36,994 nucleotides of DNA from assembly GCA_947649625.1 (NCBI GenBank), contig CANSSJ010000018.1, positions 1 to 36,994 on the forward strand, in the 5' to 3' direction. Origin of the DNA: an uncultured Bacillota bacterium. GTDB taxonomy: Bacteria; Bacillota; Clostridia; Oscillospirales; Oscillospiraceae. The position numbers and the translations under genes are program-made. This document shows positions 14,376 to 22,539 of this stretch, piece after piece (within the stretch, counting starts at the first letter, position 1; each line of letters starts with the position of its first letter). The notes under the pieces were generated by a model. The model saw only the letters and a list, made by a program, of their open reading frames with translations, was not told the origin of the DNA and did no database searches.

Positions 14376-15803
14376 TCAATTTTCAACCGGCAGGCGGATG
14401 GTCACCTGGAAGCCGCCGCCCTCGGCGTTGCCCACCTCCAGCCGGCCCTCGTGGCGGGTGACGATCTCCTCGCACACGGCCAGGCCGATGCCCGAGCCCC
14501 GGGCCTTGGAGCTGCCCTTGTAGAACTTGTTTTTCAGGAAGGGCAGCTCCTCCTCCGGGGCGCCCGGGCCGTAGTCCCGGATGCGGATGACGGCCTCCTT
14601 CCCCTCCAGAAAGAGGGTGACCAGGATGCGCTTGCCCGCCCCGCCGTGCTTGGCGGCGTTGTCCAGCAGGTTGCAGAACACCTGCCTCAGCCGCTGGGGG
14701 TCGCCGGAGATGGGCAGCATCTCCTCCGGGCCGTCCATATACTCCAGGGTGATGCCCTCCTTGCGGAAGAACTCGGTATAGGTATAGACGGCGTCCTCCA
14801 GCTCCGCTTTCAGGTCCAGGGGCTCCACCGACAGGGTGAATCGGCCGTCCTCGATGCGGGAAAACTCCAGCAGCTCCTCCACCATGCTACTCAGCCGGTT
14901 GCCCTCGGACACGATGATGCCCATACCCTTGCGGATGTCGGCGGCGGACCGGGCCTCGCCGTTCTGGATGGTCTCCGCCCAGCCGGTGATGGCGGTGAGG
15001 GGGGTGCGCAGCTCGTGGGAGACGGAGGAGATAAACTCGCTCTGGGTCTTCTCCGCCTGGGCGATCTTCATAGACATGTCGTTGATGGCGTCGGTGAGCT
15101 CGCCGATCTCGTCGTCAAATTTTTTTTCGATCTGGACTCCGTAGCTGCCGTCGGCGATGACCCGGGCGATTTCGGTGATGCCGGCCAGCGGCTCCACGAT
15201 GGAGCGGACAAAGTAGAGGTTGGAGAAGTACACCATGGCGAAGATGGCCAGGGCGATGGCGGCGATCACCGTCATGGTAAAGACGAACTGCCGGTCGATG
15301 CCCGACAGGGAGGTGACATAGCGGATCACTCCCACCACCTCCCCCTGGTAGATCACCGGGCTGGAGGCGGCCAGGATGCGCTCCCCGGTGTCCGGGTCCC
15401 GCCCGCTCCAGGGGCTGGCGGTCCGCTCGTTCAGGGCCTTCTGGATGTCCGGGGTGCTGGGGGTGGAGCCGGCGGTGAGGTCGTTGCCCGAATAGAGCAC
15501 CGCCCCGGTGGTGTCCAGAAACTGAAGCTCCAGCCGGCTCTTGTCCTCGTAGCTGCTCACCGTCTGCTGGGCGGCCGCCCGGTAGTCGGAGCGGGTGTAC
15601 ATCCGGAAGCCGTTGGCCGAGGAGGTGGCCTTGCGCACCAGGTCGTCCGCCGTGCCGCTGTAGTAGTAGCTCCACAGCATGGCGGCAAAGGCCCCCACGG
15701 CCAGGGCCAGGATCAGCAGCACAATGGCCACGCTGTTTACCAGCCACCGCCGCCGGATGCCCCGGATCTTCACCTGGTCCTGTAATCTTGTGGGCTTGGC
15801 CAT
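14376..15803 (-). CDS. Two-component sensor histidine kinase (HAMP, HisKA)
   Basis: A 475-residue membrane sensor kinase that autophosphorylates on a histidine and passes phosphate to the regulator encoded just upstream. TM1 is about 21-45, and an extracellular sensor domain (46-171) of Cache-like appearance follows, with LQFLDTTGAVLYSG and SSPVIYQGEVVGVIRYVTSL. TM2 is about 172-195 and a HAMP linker spans 196-249. The HisKA domain has phospho-acceptor His263 in SHELRTP. The HATPase_c domain has CNLLDNAAKHGG, DYGPGAPEEELP and SGIGLAVCEEI. All catalytic boxes are intact. It lacks the PAS domain typical of WalK. A dispersed repeat lies between it and its regulator, which may lower its expression. 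Confidence 0.94.
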   Translation of the reverse strand: MAKPTRLQDQVKIRGIRRRWLVNSVAIVLLILALAVGAFAAMLWSYYYSGTADDLVRKATSSANGFRMYTRSDYRAAAQQTVSSYEDKSRLELQFLDTTGAVLYSGNDLTAGSTPSTPDIQKALNERTASPWSGRDPDTGERILAASSPVIYQGEVVGVIRYVTSLSGIDRQFVFTMTVIAAIALAIFAMVYFSNLYFVRSIVEPLAGITEIARVIADGSYGVQIEKKFDDEIGELTDAINDMSMKIAQAEKTQSEFISSVSHELRTPLTAITGWAETIQNGEARSAADIRKGMGIIVSEGNRLSSMVEELLEFSRIEDGRFTLSVEPLDLKAELEDAVYTYTEFFRKEGITLEYMDGPEEMLPISGDPQRLRQVFCNLLDNAAKHGGAGKRILVTLFLEGKEAVIRIRDYGPGAPEEELPFLKNKFYKGSSKARGSGIGLAVCEEIVTRHEGRLEVGNAEGGGFQVTIRLPVEN

Positions 15804-15828
15804 CGCGCTTCACCTCCCGTCACCGCAC

Positions 15829-15878
15829 TGTAGGGGCGCGCAGTGCGCGCCCGCGGGCGGACAATGTCCGCCCCTACA
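15829..15878. repeat. REP-like bipartite palindrome between regulator and kinase
   Basis: Two hairpins joined back to back: TGTAGGGGCGCGCAGTGCGCGCCC and GGGCGGACAATGTCCGCCCCTACA. The outer ends TGTAGGGGCG/CGCCCCTACA are also complementary, so the unit can fold as a cloverleaf. The same pair occurs at 3071-3142. Confidence 0.8.
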
Positions 15879-15884
15879 TAGGTT

Positions 15885-16574
15885 CTAACTCCCCCACTTA
15901 TACCCATACCCCCACACGGTATTGACGAAGGTGGGCTTCTGGGCGTTGTCCTCGATTTTGATGCGCAGCCGGCGGATGTTGACATCCACGATTTTCAGCT
16001 CGCCGAAGTAGTCCTTGCCCCAGACGGTGTCCAGGATCTCCTCCCGGGACAGGGCCTTGCCGGGGTTCTCCATGAACAGCTTGACGATGGAGTACTCCAC
16101 CTGAGTGAGCTTGACTCGCTGGCCGTTCTTTTCCAGGGTGCGGTTGCGGGTGTTGAGCAAAAAGGGCGGGTCGCTGATCTCGTCGGGGGAGATGGAAGCC
16201 TCGTCCCCGCCGGTGCGGCGAAAGAGGGCGTCCACCCGGGCGGTGAGCTCCGCCGGGGAGAAGGGCTTGGTCACATAGTCGTCCGCCCCGGTCATCAGGC
16301 CGGTGACCTTATCCATCTCCTGGGTCCGGGCGGTGAGCATGATGATGCCGATCTTGTTGTCCATGGCCCGCAGGCGGCGGCAGACCTCAAAGCCGTCGAT
16401 GCCGGGCAGCATAATGTCAAGGAGGGCCACCTTGATATCCGGGTTGTCCCGGACGGCCTCCAGGGCCTCCTCGCCGGTGCCCGCCTCCACCGTCTGATAG
16501 CCCGCCCGCTTCAGGTTGATGACCACAAAGCTGCGGATATTCTCCTCGTCCTCCAGGACCAAAACCTTTCTCAT
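15885..16574 (-). CDS. OmpR/PhoB-type response regulator
   Basis: A 229-residue transcription factor activated by phosphorylation. The receiver domain (1-118) has acidic pair E8/D9 with E10, phospho-acceptor Asp53 in LLDIMLPG, Thr81 in MLTAR, and Lys103 in TKPF. The winged-helix DNA-binding domain (about 130-229) ends with the RRLRIKIED and FVNTVWGYGYKW pattern. It lies downstream of the lipoprotein gene and upstream of the kinase. The gene order lipoprotein, regulator, kinase suggests that all three respond to one envelope signal. GAAAGGGAAA precedes the ATG. Target sites are not evident. Confidence 0.95.
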   Translation of the reverse strand: MRKVLVLEDEENIRSFVVINLKRAGYQTVEAGTGEEALEAVRDNPDIKVALLDIMLPGIDGFEVCRRLRAMDNKIGIIMLTARTQEMDKVTGLMTGADDYVTKPFSPAELTARVDALFRRTGGDEASISPDEISDPPFLLNTRNRTLEKNGQRVKLTQVEYSIVKLFMENPGKALSREEILDTVWGKDYFGELKIVDVNIRRLRIKIEDNAQKPTFVNTVWGYGYKWGS

Positions 16575-16651
16575 GGGCGTTTCCCTTTCATTCCAGAAAT
16601 TTTTCTATTTGTCTCCGCTCCCGCGGGGCGGGAACGGGCTGAACAGAACTG

Positions 16652-18100
16652 TTACTCACTGTACCAGCTGCGCCGGATGGTGTCGAACCGCTCCAGCAGG
16701 TCCATCTCCTCCAGGCCGCTGTCCCAGCTGTTCTGCTGGAAGCGGGCGGCGTAGATGATATTTTCCTCCTCCCGGAGCACCAGCCAGCCGTCCTCCTCCA
16801 GGTCGGAGCTGCGGCTGCTGGACACCCGGTAGATGGACAGGAAGGGCACCGGCTCCTTATCCTCTCCTCTCCAGTGGGAGAAGACCACCTCACGCCGGCC
16901 GGTGACCTGGTCGTTGCGGGAGATGGTGATCTGGTCCCGCCAGCTCTCGGGGATGGTCAGATACCAGCCGTCGCTCACATTGTGGTAGGTGGTAAGCACA
17001 TGGTTGCGCTGTCCCCGCTCGTCATACTGCACCCAGTCGATGAGCCAGAAATTGCTGGAGGAGCTCTCTCCATAGCTGGGCAGGGGGTAGGGCGAGGGCA
17101 GCTCCGCCACCGAGTCCCGGTTGATGTCGGTGGGGTTGATGTCGGTGTAGCCCTGGATGACCTCCCGGCTGACCCCCTCGCCCCCCATGGACACGTTGGT
17201 GAGCTGGCCGTTCAGGAAAGCCACCACGTCGATGGCCCGCCCCCCCTCGGCCAGGGTGCTGGTGACATAGAGAGCGGGTTGGTTATAGCCGCCGGCCAGA
17301 TAGCTGGTCCGGATGCGGTTGATGGCGCTGATGCCGGCCGACAGGTCGGCCGTCCCCAGGGAGACGATCGCTCCGTCCAGCCAGCCGTAGATCTCCACCT
17401 GGCTCACCGGTCCGCCGGCGTCCATCCGGGTGACCAGCACCTCGATGCGGGTATCCTTGTCAATATCCAGCAGGCGGCAGCCGCTGGAGCCGTCGCTGGC
17501 CACGCTGCACCGGGTGAGCAGCTGCTCGGTGCCTGTCAGGCCGGCCCGGGTCATGGCCCGGACGGCGGCCAGGGTCTCCTCCTCATTCAGGCCCGCCCCG
17601 GGCAGGTCGATATCATCCAGGGTATACACCCCCAGCTGGTAGGCGCCGGTGCTGATCTGCCAGTTGACGGCCAGCTCCTTGCGCCCCTCGCCGTTGATCT
17701 GGGCGTAGTCGATGGCGTAGATGGCGCTGCCCTCCCCCTCCACCACGCCGGTTGGCACATATTCCTCCCCGATCTGGGAAAAAATGTATATCTTGATGGG
17801 CTTCTCAATGCCTGGCACCCGGAAAAAGGTGACCGCGCTCTCCCGCAGGCCGTCCCCGTCCAGGTCCTGGAGCTGGATGTTGGCGGTGTTGTCCCCCGCC
17901 ATGATGGTCACGTCCTCCACCCGGACGGCAAACTCCGTCTCCAGTCCGGTGCGCACCACCCGGATGGCGGCGTTGAGCTGCTCATAGCCCGGCGACTTCT
18001 CCGGCTGCCGGTACAGATCGTCCGGAGAGCGGAACAGGCAGCCGCTGAGCAGCGCCGCCATAAACAGAAGCATTCCCAGAACCGTCCACCTTCTGCCCAC
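16652..18100 (-). CDS. Putative lipoprotein with three DxDxD repeat motifs
   Basis: A 482-residue exported lipoprotein of no family I can name. The N-terminus has RR, a hydrophobic stretch and the lipobox LLSGC with Cys21, so it should be anchored to the outer face of the membrane. Three repeats look like calcium-binding FG-GAP/VCBS loops: DLDGDGLRESAVTF, DIDKDTRIEVLVTR and DINRDSVAEL, each followed by a beta strand, suggesting a beta-propeller-like fold (inference). A GTG at 18100 is used because AGGGGG lies at proper spacing; a TTG 24 nt earlier has no ribosome-binding site. It is first in a unit with a response regulator and kinase, so it may be an extracytoplasmic input or output of that system. 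Confidence 0.8.
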   Translation of the reverse strand: MGRRWTVLGMLLFMAALLSGCLFRSPDDLYRQPEKSPGYEQLNAAIRVVRTGLETEFAVRVEDVTIMAGDNTANIQLQDLDGDGLRESAVTFFRVPGIEKPIKIYIFSQIGEEYVPTGVVEGEGSAIYAIDYAQINGEGRKELAVNWQISTGAYQLGVYTLDDIDLPGAGLNEEETLAAVRAMTRAGLTGTEQLLTRCSVASDGSSGCRLLDIDKDTRIEVLVTRMDAGGPVSQVEIYGWLDGAIVSLGTADLSAGISAINRIRTSYLAGGYNQPALYVTSTLAEGGRAIDVVAFLNGQLTNVSMGGEGVSREVIQGYTDINPTDINRDSVAELPSPYPLPSYGESSSSNFWLIDWVQYDERGQRNHVLTTYHNVSDGWYLTIPESWRDQITISRNDQVTGRREVVFSHWRGEDKEPVPFLSIYRVSSSRSSDLEEDGWLVLREEENIIYAARFQQNSWDSGLEEMDLLERFDTIRRSWYSE

Positions 18101-18140
18101 GGCGCCCGCCCCCTTTCGACACAAAATCCACTACATAATG

Positions 18141-18162
18141 GTGGTATTTATCATCATACCAC
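18141..18162. promoter_or_regulatory. Inverted repeat over the lipoprotein promoter
   Basis: GTGGTA (18141-18146) and TACCAC (18157-18162) flank 10 bp, covering the -10 and start site. It could be an operator; the binding protein is unknown. Confidence 0.4.
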
Positions 18163-18180
18163 AATTCCCGAAAAAAGCCA
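18153..18180 (-). promoter_or_regulatory. Promoter of the lipoprotein-TCS unit
   Basis: On the minus strand TGGCTT (18175-18180) and TATGAT (18153-18158) are 16 bp apart, with an extended TGG before the -10. The start would lie near 18147, giving a leader of about 47 nt. Confidence 0.5.
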
Positions 18181-18210
18181 TAGGTTTTTACAATTTTTCT
18201 TGGGACAGTA

Positions 18211-18243
18211 AAACCGCCCATCCTGAATGGATGAGCGGTTTAA
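18211..18243 (-). terminator. Rho-independent terminator of the second kinase gene
   Basis: On the minus strand AAACCGCTCATCC pairs with GGATGGGCGGTTT with a 5-nt loop, followed by TTACTG. It starts 10 nt after the kinase stop. Confidence 0.8.
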
Positions 18244-18252
18244 ACACAGCGG

Positions 18253-20328
18253 TCAGTTCGCCTGGGGGAGGGTGACGATGGCTTTGAACAGGTCGCCGTC
18301 CACGGCCAGGTCGAAGGAGCCGCCCTGGAGCTCGGTGAGGGACCGGGCGATGGACAGCCCCAGGCCGGAGCCCTCGGTGGACCGGGGCTCCTCCCCCCGG
18401 ACAAAGCGCTCCATAAGCCGCTCGGCGGGGACGTTCAGGGGGTCCCGGGAGATATTCTTCACCGACAGGGCCACCTGGCCCTTCCCCCGCTCCAGGTCCA
18501 GGTAGACCCGGGTGCCCTCCATGGCGTACTTGGCGCAGTTGGACAGCAGGTTGTCGATGACCCGCCACAGGTGGCGCCCGTCGGCATAGACCCAGGTCTC
18601 CCCCTCGGGCAGGGTGGTCACCAGGGTGAGTTTCCGGTCGTTCAGCTTCTCCTCCCACTCGGCGGACGCCTGGTCGATGAGCTGGGACATGCCGATCTTC
18701 TCCCGGGTCACCGACAGCACCCCTGTGGAGGCCTTGGAGGCCTCCACCAGGTCCTCGGTGAGCTTTTTCAGCCGCTGGGACTTCCGGTCCAGCACCTCGA
18801 TATACTCCGCCGCCTTGGGGTCGGTCTGTTCGGTGGACTTCAACAGGTTTACATAATTTATAATGGAGGTAAGCGGCGTTTTCAGGTCATGGGAGACGTT
18901 GGTAATAAGCTCCGCTTTGAAGCGCTCGCTCTTCATCTTCTCGTCCACCGCCGTGGACAGCCCCACCGAGATATTGTTCAGGTCCTCCGCCTGGAGGCGC
19001 AGATCGTAGGGCATCCGGCGGGTGTCGATCTGGTGCTCCAGGTCGCCCCCGGCGATGGTCTTGGTGCCCTTGCGCAGGCGGTGGTAGCCGTAGGCCCACC
19101 AGGACAGGAACAGCAGCAGGGCCAGCTGCAAACAGAAATACATCAGCATAAACGCGCCGTCGTACCTCCCCACCGCGATCAGCCAGAAGGAGAAGATCAC
19201 ATAGGCTCCAAAGCCCACCACCAGCCTCCAGGTGAAGGGCAGGAAGCGAATGAAGTCATGGATGGTTCTCACCATCCATGTGACCACCCTGCAAAGCAGG
19301 GTGGTTTTTGCCAGACAGCCCGCCTTGAGCCGGACCGCCAGGGTGCGCAGCAGCAGGGCTCCGCACCCCACTCCGGCGGTGAAGAGAGCCGCCGCCCCCA
19401 TCAGCCCTAGGTTAAAAAAGGTATCAAAGTCCTCCCCCCGAACAGCATAGGACTGCCCCCAGTAGAGTCGTTCCGTTGCCCAGATAGTGCAGGCCGCCAG
19501 CGCCACAATGGCGGTAATCACAGCGGCGGCGTACAGGTCAAACCAGATCTTTTCCTGCCAGGTGGCGACGACGCCTTCCTCCCCCGCCCTGTGGCCGGCA
19601 GTCCAGAGAAGGCAGATCAGGGCCAGGAGGGCCAGGGCTCCCAGGTTCAGGAAGCCGGTGAGGTACTGGTCGAAAAAGACCCGGTCGTTTTCATAGGTCT
19701 GCCAGATTTGATAAAACTCGTCCTGAATTTCGACGCTGGCAATCTTCTCGGGCACGCCGTACTCCAGCACCAGCTTTACCGGCTGGACTTCGGCGTCTCC
19801 GCCCTCCGCGCCGGGCAGATCGTTGGGAGCGTAATCATAATCGTCCACATAATAGCCGTAATCAGCCCAGGACTCCTCCGTCAGCTCCAGGATCGTCCGA
19901 TTTATATTCTTCACCGTCCGGAGCATGGACTCCCCTTCCGCCAGATTGGTGCCCATCAGCTCCCCGGTCCCGGTCTCCGTCAGGCAGAAGCGGAACCAGG
20001 TGCTGTCCCGAGAGAACCGCTTCTCAATGGAGGTCCGGCTCTCCCGAAGGGCCTCGATATCGGCGAGGATCACGGCGTTGGCGGTGCCGTCCTCCACCTT
20101 CTTTTCCAGCCACTCCAGCCGCTGGGAGAGGTAAATGCCGTCGGCCAGCTCCCGGCGGCGGTCCTCCAGGGCGCTGTAAAACCGGCCGGAGTACTGCCAG
20201 CTGTCGTAGACCACCGACTGGAAGCTGAGCACCGCCCGCACCCCGAACACACCCGCCCCGAAGGCGGCGGCCAGAAGCACGATCCAGACACAGACCTTGG
20301 CAATGATATTGCCCTGCAGCTTCTTCAT
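18253..20328 (-). CDS. Large multi-membrane sensor histidine kinase
   Basis: A 691-residue sensor kinase paired with the regulator 2 nt upstream. TM1 (about 8-33) and an extracellular domain (34-220) rich in acid and Tyr (WADYGYYVDDYDYAPND) come first. Five more membrane segments follow at about 222-242, 262-284, 305-332, 366-387 and 391-414, then a HAMP-like linker. HisKA has phospho-acceptor His480 in SHDLKTP; HATPase_c has NLLSNCAKYAM and GSGLGLSIAR. The kinase core resembles VanS-like enzymes. The start is the ATG at 20328; the frame extends upstream only as shadow of the regulator gene. The cytosolic loop at 341-358 is encoded by two perfect hairpins, reported separately. Confidence 0.92.
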   Translation of the reverse strand: MKKLQGNIIAKVCVWIVLLAAAFGAGVFGVRAVLSFQSVVYDSWQYSGRFYSALEDRRRELADGIYLSQRLEWLEKKVEDGTANAVILADIEALRESRTSIEKRFSRDSTWFRFCLTETGTGELMGTNLAEGESMLRTVKNINRTILELTEESWADYGYYVDDYDYAPNDLPGAEGGDAEVQPVKLVLEYGVPEKIASVEIQDEFYQIWQTYENDRVFFDQYLTGFLNLGALALLALICLLWTAGHRAGEEGVVATWQEKIWFDLYAAAVITAIVALAACTIWATERLYWGQSYAVRGEDFDTFFNLGLMGAAALFTAGVGCGALLLRTLAVRLKAGCLAKTTLLCRVVTWMVRTIHDFIRFLPFTWRLVVGFGAYVIFSFWLIAVGRYDGAFMLMYFCLQLALLLFLSWWAYGYHRLRKGTKTIAGGDLEHQIDTRRMPYDLRLQAEDLNNISVGLSTAVDEKMKSERFKAELITNVSHDLKTPLTSIINYVNLLKSTEQTDPKAAEYIEVLDRKSQRLKKLTEDLVEASKASTGVLSVTREKIGMSQLIDQASAEWEEKLNDRKLTLVTTLPEGETWVYADGRHLWRVIDNLLSNCAKYAMEGTRVYLDLERGKGQVALSVKNISRDPLNVPAERLMERFVRGEEPRSTEGSGLGLSIARSLTELQGGSFDLAVDGDLFKAIVTLPQAN
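19257..19309 (+). other. Twin perfect hairpins inside the kinase reading frame
   Basis: CATGGATGGT-tctc-ACCATCCATG (19257-19280) is followed by ACCACCCTGC-aaa-GCAGGGTGGT (19283-19305) and TTTTT on the plus strand. Each stem is a perfect 10 bp. On the minus strand this codes for residues 341-358 of the kinase. Seen from the plus strand it has the form of an intrinsic terminator; it could also be an inserted palindromic element. Confidence 0.55.
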
Positions 20329-20330
20329 GG

Positions 20331-21023
20331 CTATGTCCCCTTCTCGATCTTGTAGCCCAGCCCCCAGACCACCTTCAGGTACCGGGGCTCGGCGGGGTTG
20401 ATCTCGATCTTCTCCCGCAGGTGGCGGATGTGGACGGCCACCGTGTTCTCCGAGCCGTAGGCCGGGTCGTTCCACACCTGTTCATAAATCTGCGCCGAGG
20501 AAAATACCTGTCCCGGATGGGACAGCAGCAGCTTCAAAATGTTGTACTCAATGGGAGTAAGATTGATGGGCTCCCCGTCCACCGTGACCACCTTGGCCCC
20601 GTCGTCCATGGCGATAGGCCCGGCGGTGATCAGACCCGGCCCCTTCTCCGCGCCCCCCAGGGCGGTGTACCGCCGCAGCTGGGACTTCACCCGGGCGATA
20701 ACCTCCAGGGGGTTGAAGGGCTTGGTAATGTAGTCGTCCGCCCCGATGTTCAGCCCCAGAATTTTGTCCGTGTCCTCGCTCTTGGCCGTCAGCAGGATGA
20801 TGGGCACATTGCTCCCCTCCCGCAGCTTGGCGGTGGCCCGGATGCCGTCCAGCTCGGGCATCATGATATCCATGAGAATCAGGTGAATCTCATGGGTCTC
20901 CGCCGCCCGGACGGCCTCCTTGCCGTTGTAGGCCTTCAGGGTCTGGTAGCCCTCGCTGGTGAGGTAGATGTCCAGCGCGGACACAATGTCCCTGTCGTCG
21001 TCGCAGATCAGGATGGTGTACAT
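20331..21023 (-). CDS. OmpR/VanR-type response regulator
   Basis: A 230-residue response regulator. The receiver domain has acidic pocket C7-D8-D9-D10, phospho-acceptor Asp52 in LMDIMMPELDG, Thr79 in LLTAKSED, and Lys101 in TKPF. The winged-helix domain (about 130-230) ends with AVHIRHLREKIE and LKVVWGLGYKIE, as in VanR-like regulators. The ATG at 21023 follows GGGAGGAG; the longer frame at 21062 overlaps the promoter and was rejected. It lies 2 nt before the sensor kinase, so the two are translationally coupled. The MATE exporter gene directly upstream on the same strand is a possible target, though this is inference. Confidence 0.94.
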   Translation of the reverse strand: MYTILICDDDRDIVSALDIYLTSEGYQTLKAYNGKEAVRAAETHEIHLILMDIMMPELDGIRATAKLREGSNVPIILLTAKSEDTDKILGLNIGADDYITKPFNPLEVIARVKSQLRRYTALGGAEKGPGLITAGPIAMDDGAKVVTVDGEPINLTPIEYNILKLLLSHPGQVFSSAQIYEQVWNDPAYGSENTVAVHIRHLREKIEINPAEPRYLKVVWGLGYKIEKGT

Positions 21024-21057
21024 TTCGCCGCTCCTCCCCTGTCTCATTTCTGAACCT

Positions 21058-21085
21058 AGCATAGCACAGACAGTTTAAATCGCAA
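21058..21085 (-). promoter_or_regulatory. Promoter of the second TCS
   Basis: On the minus strand TTGCGA (21080-21085) and TATGCT (21058-21063) are 16 bp apart. The start would be near 21052, 29 nt before the regulator ATG. Confidence 0.6.
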
Positions 21086-21133
21086 GTGGGAAAATATTAA
21101 GAACCCTTTAAATTTCCCGCTTTCAATACCGCG

Positions 21134-21159
21134 CCCCGGAGAACCGCCGCTCTCCGGGG
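21134..21159 (-). terminator. Stem-loop after the second MATE gene
   Basis: CCCCGGAGA (21134-21142) pairs with TCTCCGGGG (21151-21159). It begins 10 nt past the MATE stop. There is no T-run on the minus strand, so termination may be inefficient. Confidence 0.45.
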
Positions 21160-21168
21160 CCGTATTTG

Positions 21169-22539
21169 TCATTCTTTTCCAAACTCCGTCCTGAAGTAGT
21201 GGAGGATCACCGTGGCGGACAGGAGAAAGGCAATCAGGTCGGCCGCCGCCTGGGTGCACTCCAGGCCGGGCAGGCCGAAACGGGCCGTCAGCAGGCAGAC
21301 CAGGGGGATGTACACCCCCTGCCGGCAGACCGCCAGCAGCACCGCCCGCCAGGACTTGCCCAGGGACTGGAAAAACATGTTGGCGAAGACCAGCACCGCC
21401 CCCAGGGGCAGGGTAAAGCACTGGTACCGGAAGGCCCGGGTGCCGATAGCGATGACCAGGGGGTCGTCCCGGCGGAAGAGGGTGACGATGTGGGGGGCCA
21501 GCACAAAGCCGATCACCGCCCCCACCGTGAGGATGACGGTGCAGGTCCGCACGGAGAACCACACCGCCTCCTTCACCCGGTCCAGCCGGCGCGCGCCGTA
21601 GTTGTAGCCCAGCACGGGCTGGAACCCCTGCCCGAAGCCGATGACGATGGACTGGATCAGGTTGAACACCTTGGTCACGATGGACAGGGCCGCTACCGCC
21701 GCGTCGCCGTAGAGGCGGGCGTTGTAGTTGGCCATCATGGTGGCGGCGGACAGCACCCCATGGCGGAAAAAGGAGGGCATCCCCTGCTTCAGCACCGCCA
21801 GGTAGGTCCCGGGAGAGCGGGAGGCACAGGCGGGGCTGACCCGCAGGTCGCTCTTTCCCCGCAGGAAGAAGGAGGACAGGATACCCAGGCTGACGCACTG
21901 GCTGAGCAGCGTGGCCGCCCCGGCGCCGGCAATGCCCATTTGAAGGCCGTAGATAAAGATGGGGTCCAGCAGGATGTTCAGCACCCCGCCGGTGGCCAGT
22001 CCCATCACAGACAGATTGGCTTTCCCCTGCCAGCGCAGCAGGTTGTTCAGGGTAAAGGCCAGCACCATCACCGGCGCGCCCAGGATGATGTAGAGGGCGT
22101 AGTCCATCGCGTAGGGATAGATGGTTGCGGTGCTGCCCAGCAGCCACATGATCCTCCCCCGGAAGGCCAGGCCCAGCACGGCCATCGCCAAGCCCAGCAC
22201 GACAGCCGCCGCCACGCCGGTAGATGCGTAGACGTCGGCCTCCTCCTTCCGGTCCTGGCCCAGCAGCCGGGAGGCAATGGACCCGGAGCCCATCCCCGTG
22301 GTAAAGCCCACCGCCTGGATGATGGCCATGAGGGAGAATACCACCCCCACCGCCCCGGAGGCGCTGGTGTTCAGCTGAGAGACAAAGTAGGTGTCCGCCA
22401 TGTTGTACACGGAGGTGACCAGCATACTGACGATGGTGGGGGCGGCCAGGGAGGGGATCAGCTTGTTGACCGGGGTCTCCAGCATCCTCTGCCGCTGGTC
22501 CGCGGGTTCCCCGGGGCGGCTCTGATGAAAATGGGGCAT
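21169..22539 (-). CDS. MATE-family efflux protein
   Basis: A 456-residue exporter with about twelve membrane segments, different in sequence from the MATE at 3889. It opens with LETPVNKLIPSLAAPTIVSMLVTSVYNMADTYFVSQL, the classic MepA-like N-terminal signature, and contains VIGFGQGFQPVLGYNYGA, the matching motif of the second half. It therefore resembles the MepA/DinF branch. I use the ATG at 22539, about 10 nt after GAGGAG; a GTG at 22548 lies too close to the same ribosome-binding site. It is upstream of a two-component pair with its own promoter, so the kinase could sense the exported compound. Substrate is unknown. Confidence 0.92.
   Translation of the reverse strand: MPHFHQSRPGEPADQRQRMLETPVNKLIPSLAAPTIVSMLVTSVYNMADTYFVSQLNTSASGAVGVVFSLMAIIQAVGFTTGMGSGSIASRLLGQDRKEEADVYASTGVAAAVVLGLAMAVLGLAFRGRIMWLLGSTATIYPYAMDYALYIILGAPVMVLAFTLNNLLRWQGKANLSVMGLATGGVLNILLDPIFIYGLQMGIAGAGAATLLSQCVSLGILSSFFLRGKSDLRVSPACASRSPGTYLAVLKQGMPSFFRHGVLSAATMMANYNARLYGDAAVAALSIVTKVFNLIQSIVIGFGQGFQPVLGYNYGARRLDRVKEAVWFSVRTCTVILTVGAVIGFVLAPHIVTLFRRDDPLVIAIGTRAFRYQCFTLPLGAVLVFANMFFQSLGKSWRAVLLAVCRQGVYIPLVCLLTARFGLPGLECTQAAADLIAFLLSATVILHYFRTEFGKE

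Noticed and set aside
14353-14379. A TTGACA and TAAGAT pair overlapping the first kinase stop codon, as promoter for the DUF1385 gene
   Set aside because: The spacer is only 15 bp and the elements overlap the stop codon of the preceding gene. It may function, but the evidence is too weak to list.
14376-16574. Whether the first kinase and regulator are WalK and WalR themselves
   Set aside because: The kinase has no PAS domain, and the usual neighbours (yycH, yycI, an MBL-fold yycJ and an HtrA protease) are missing. There is no ground to name them so.
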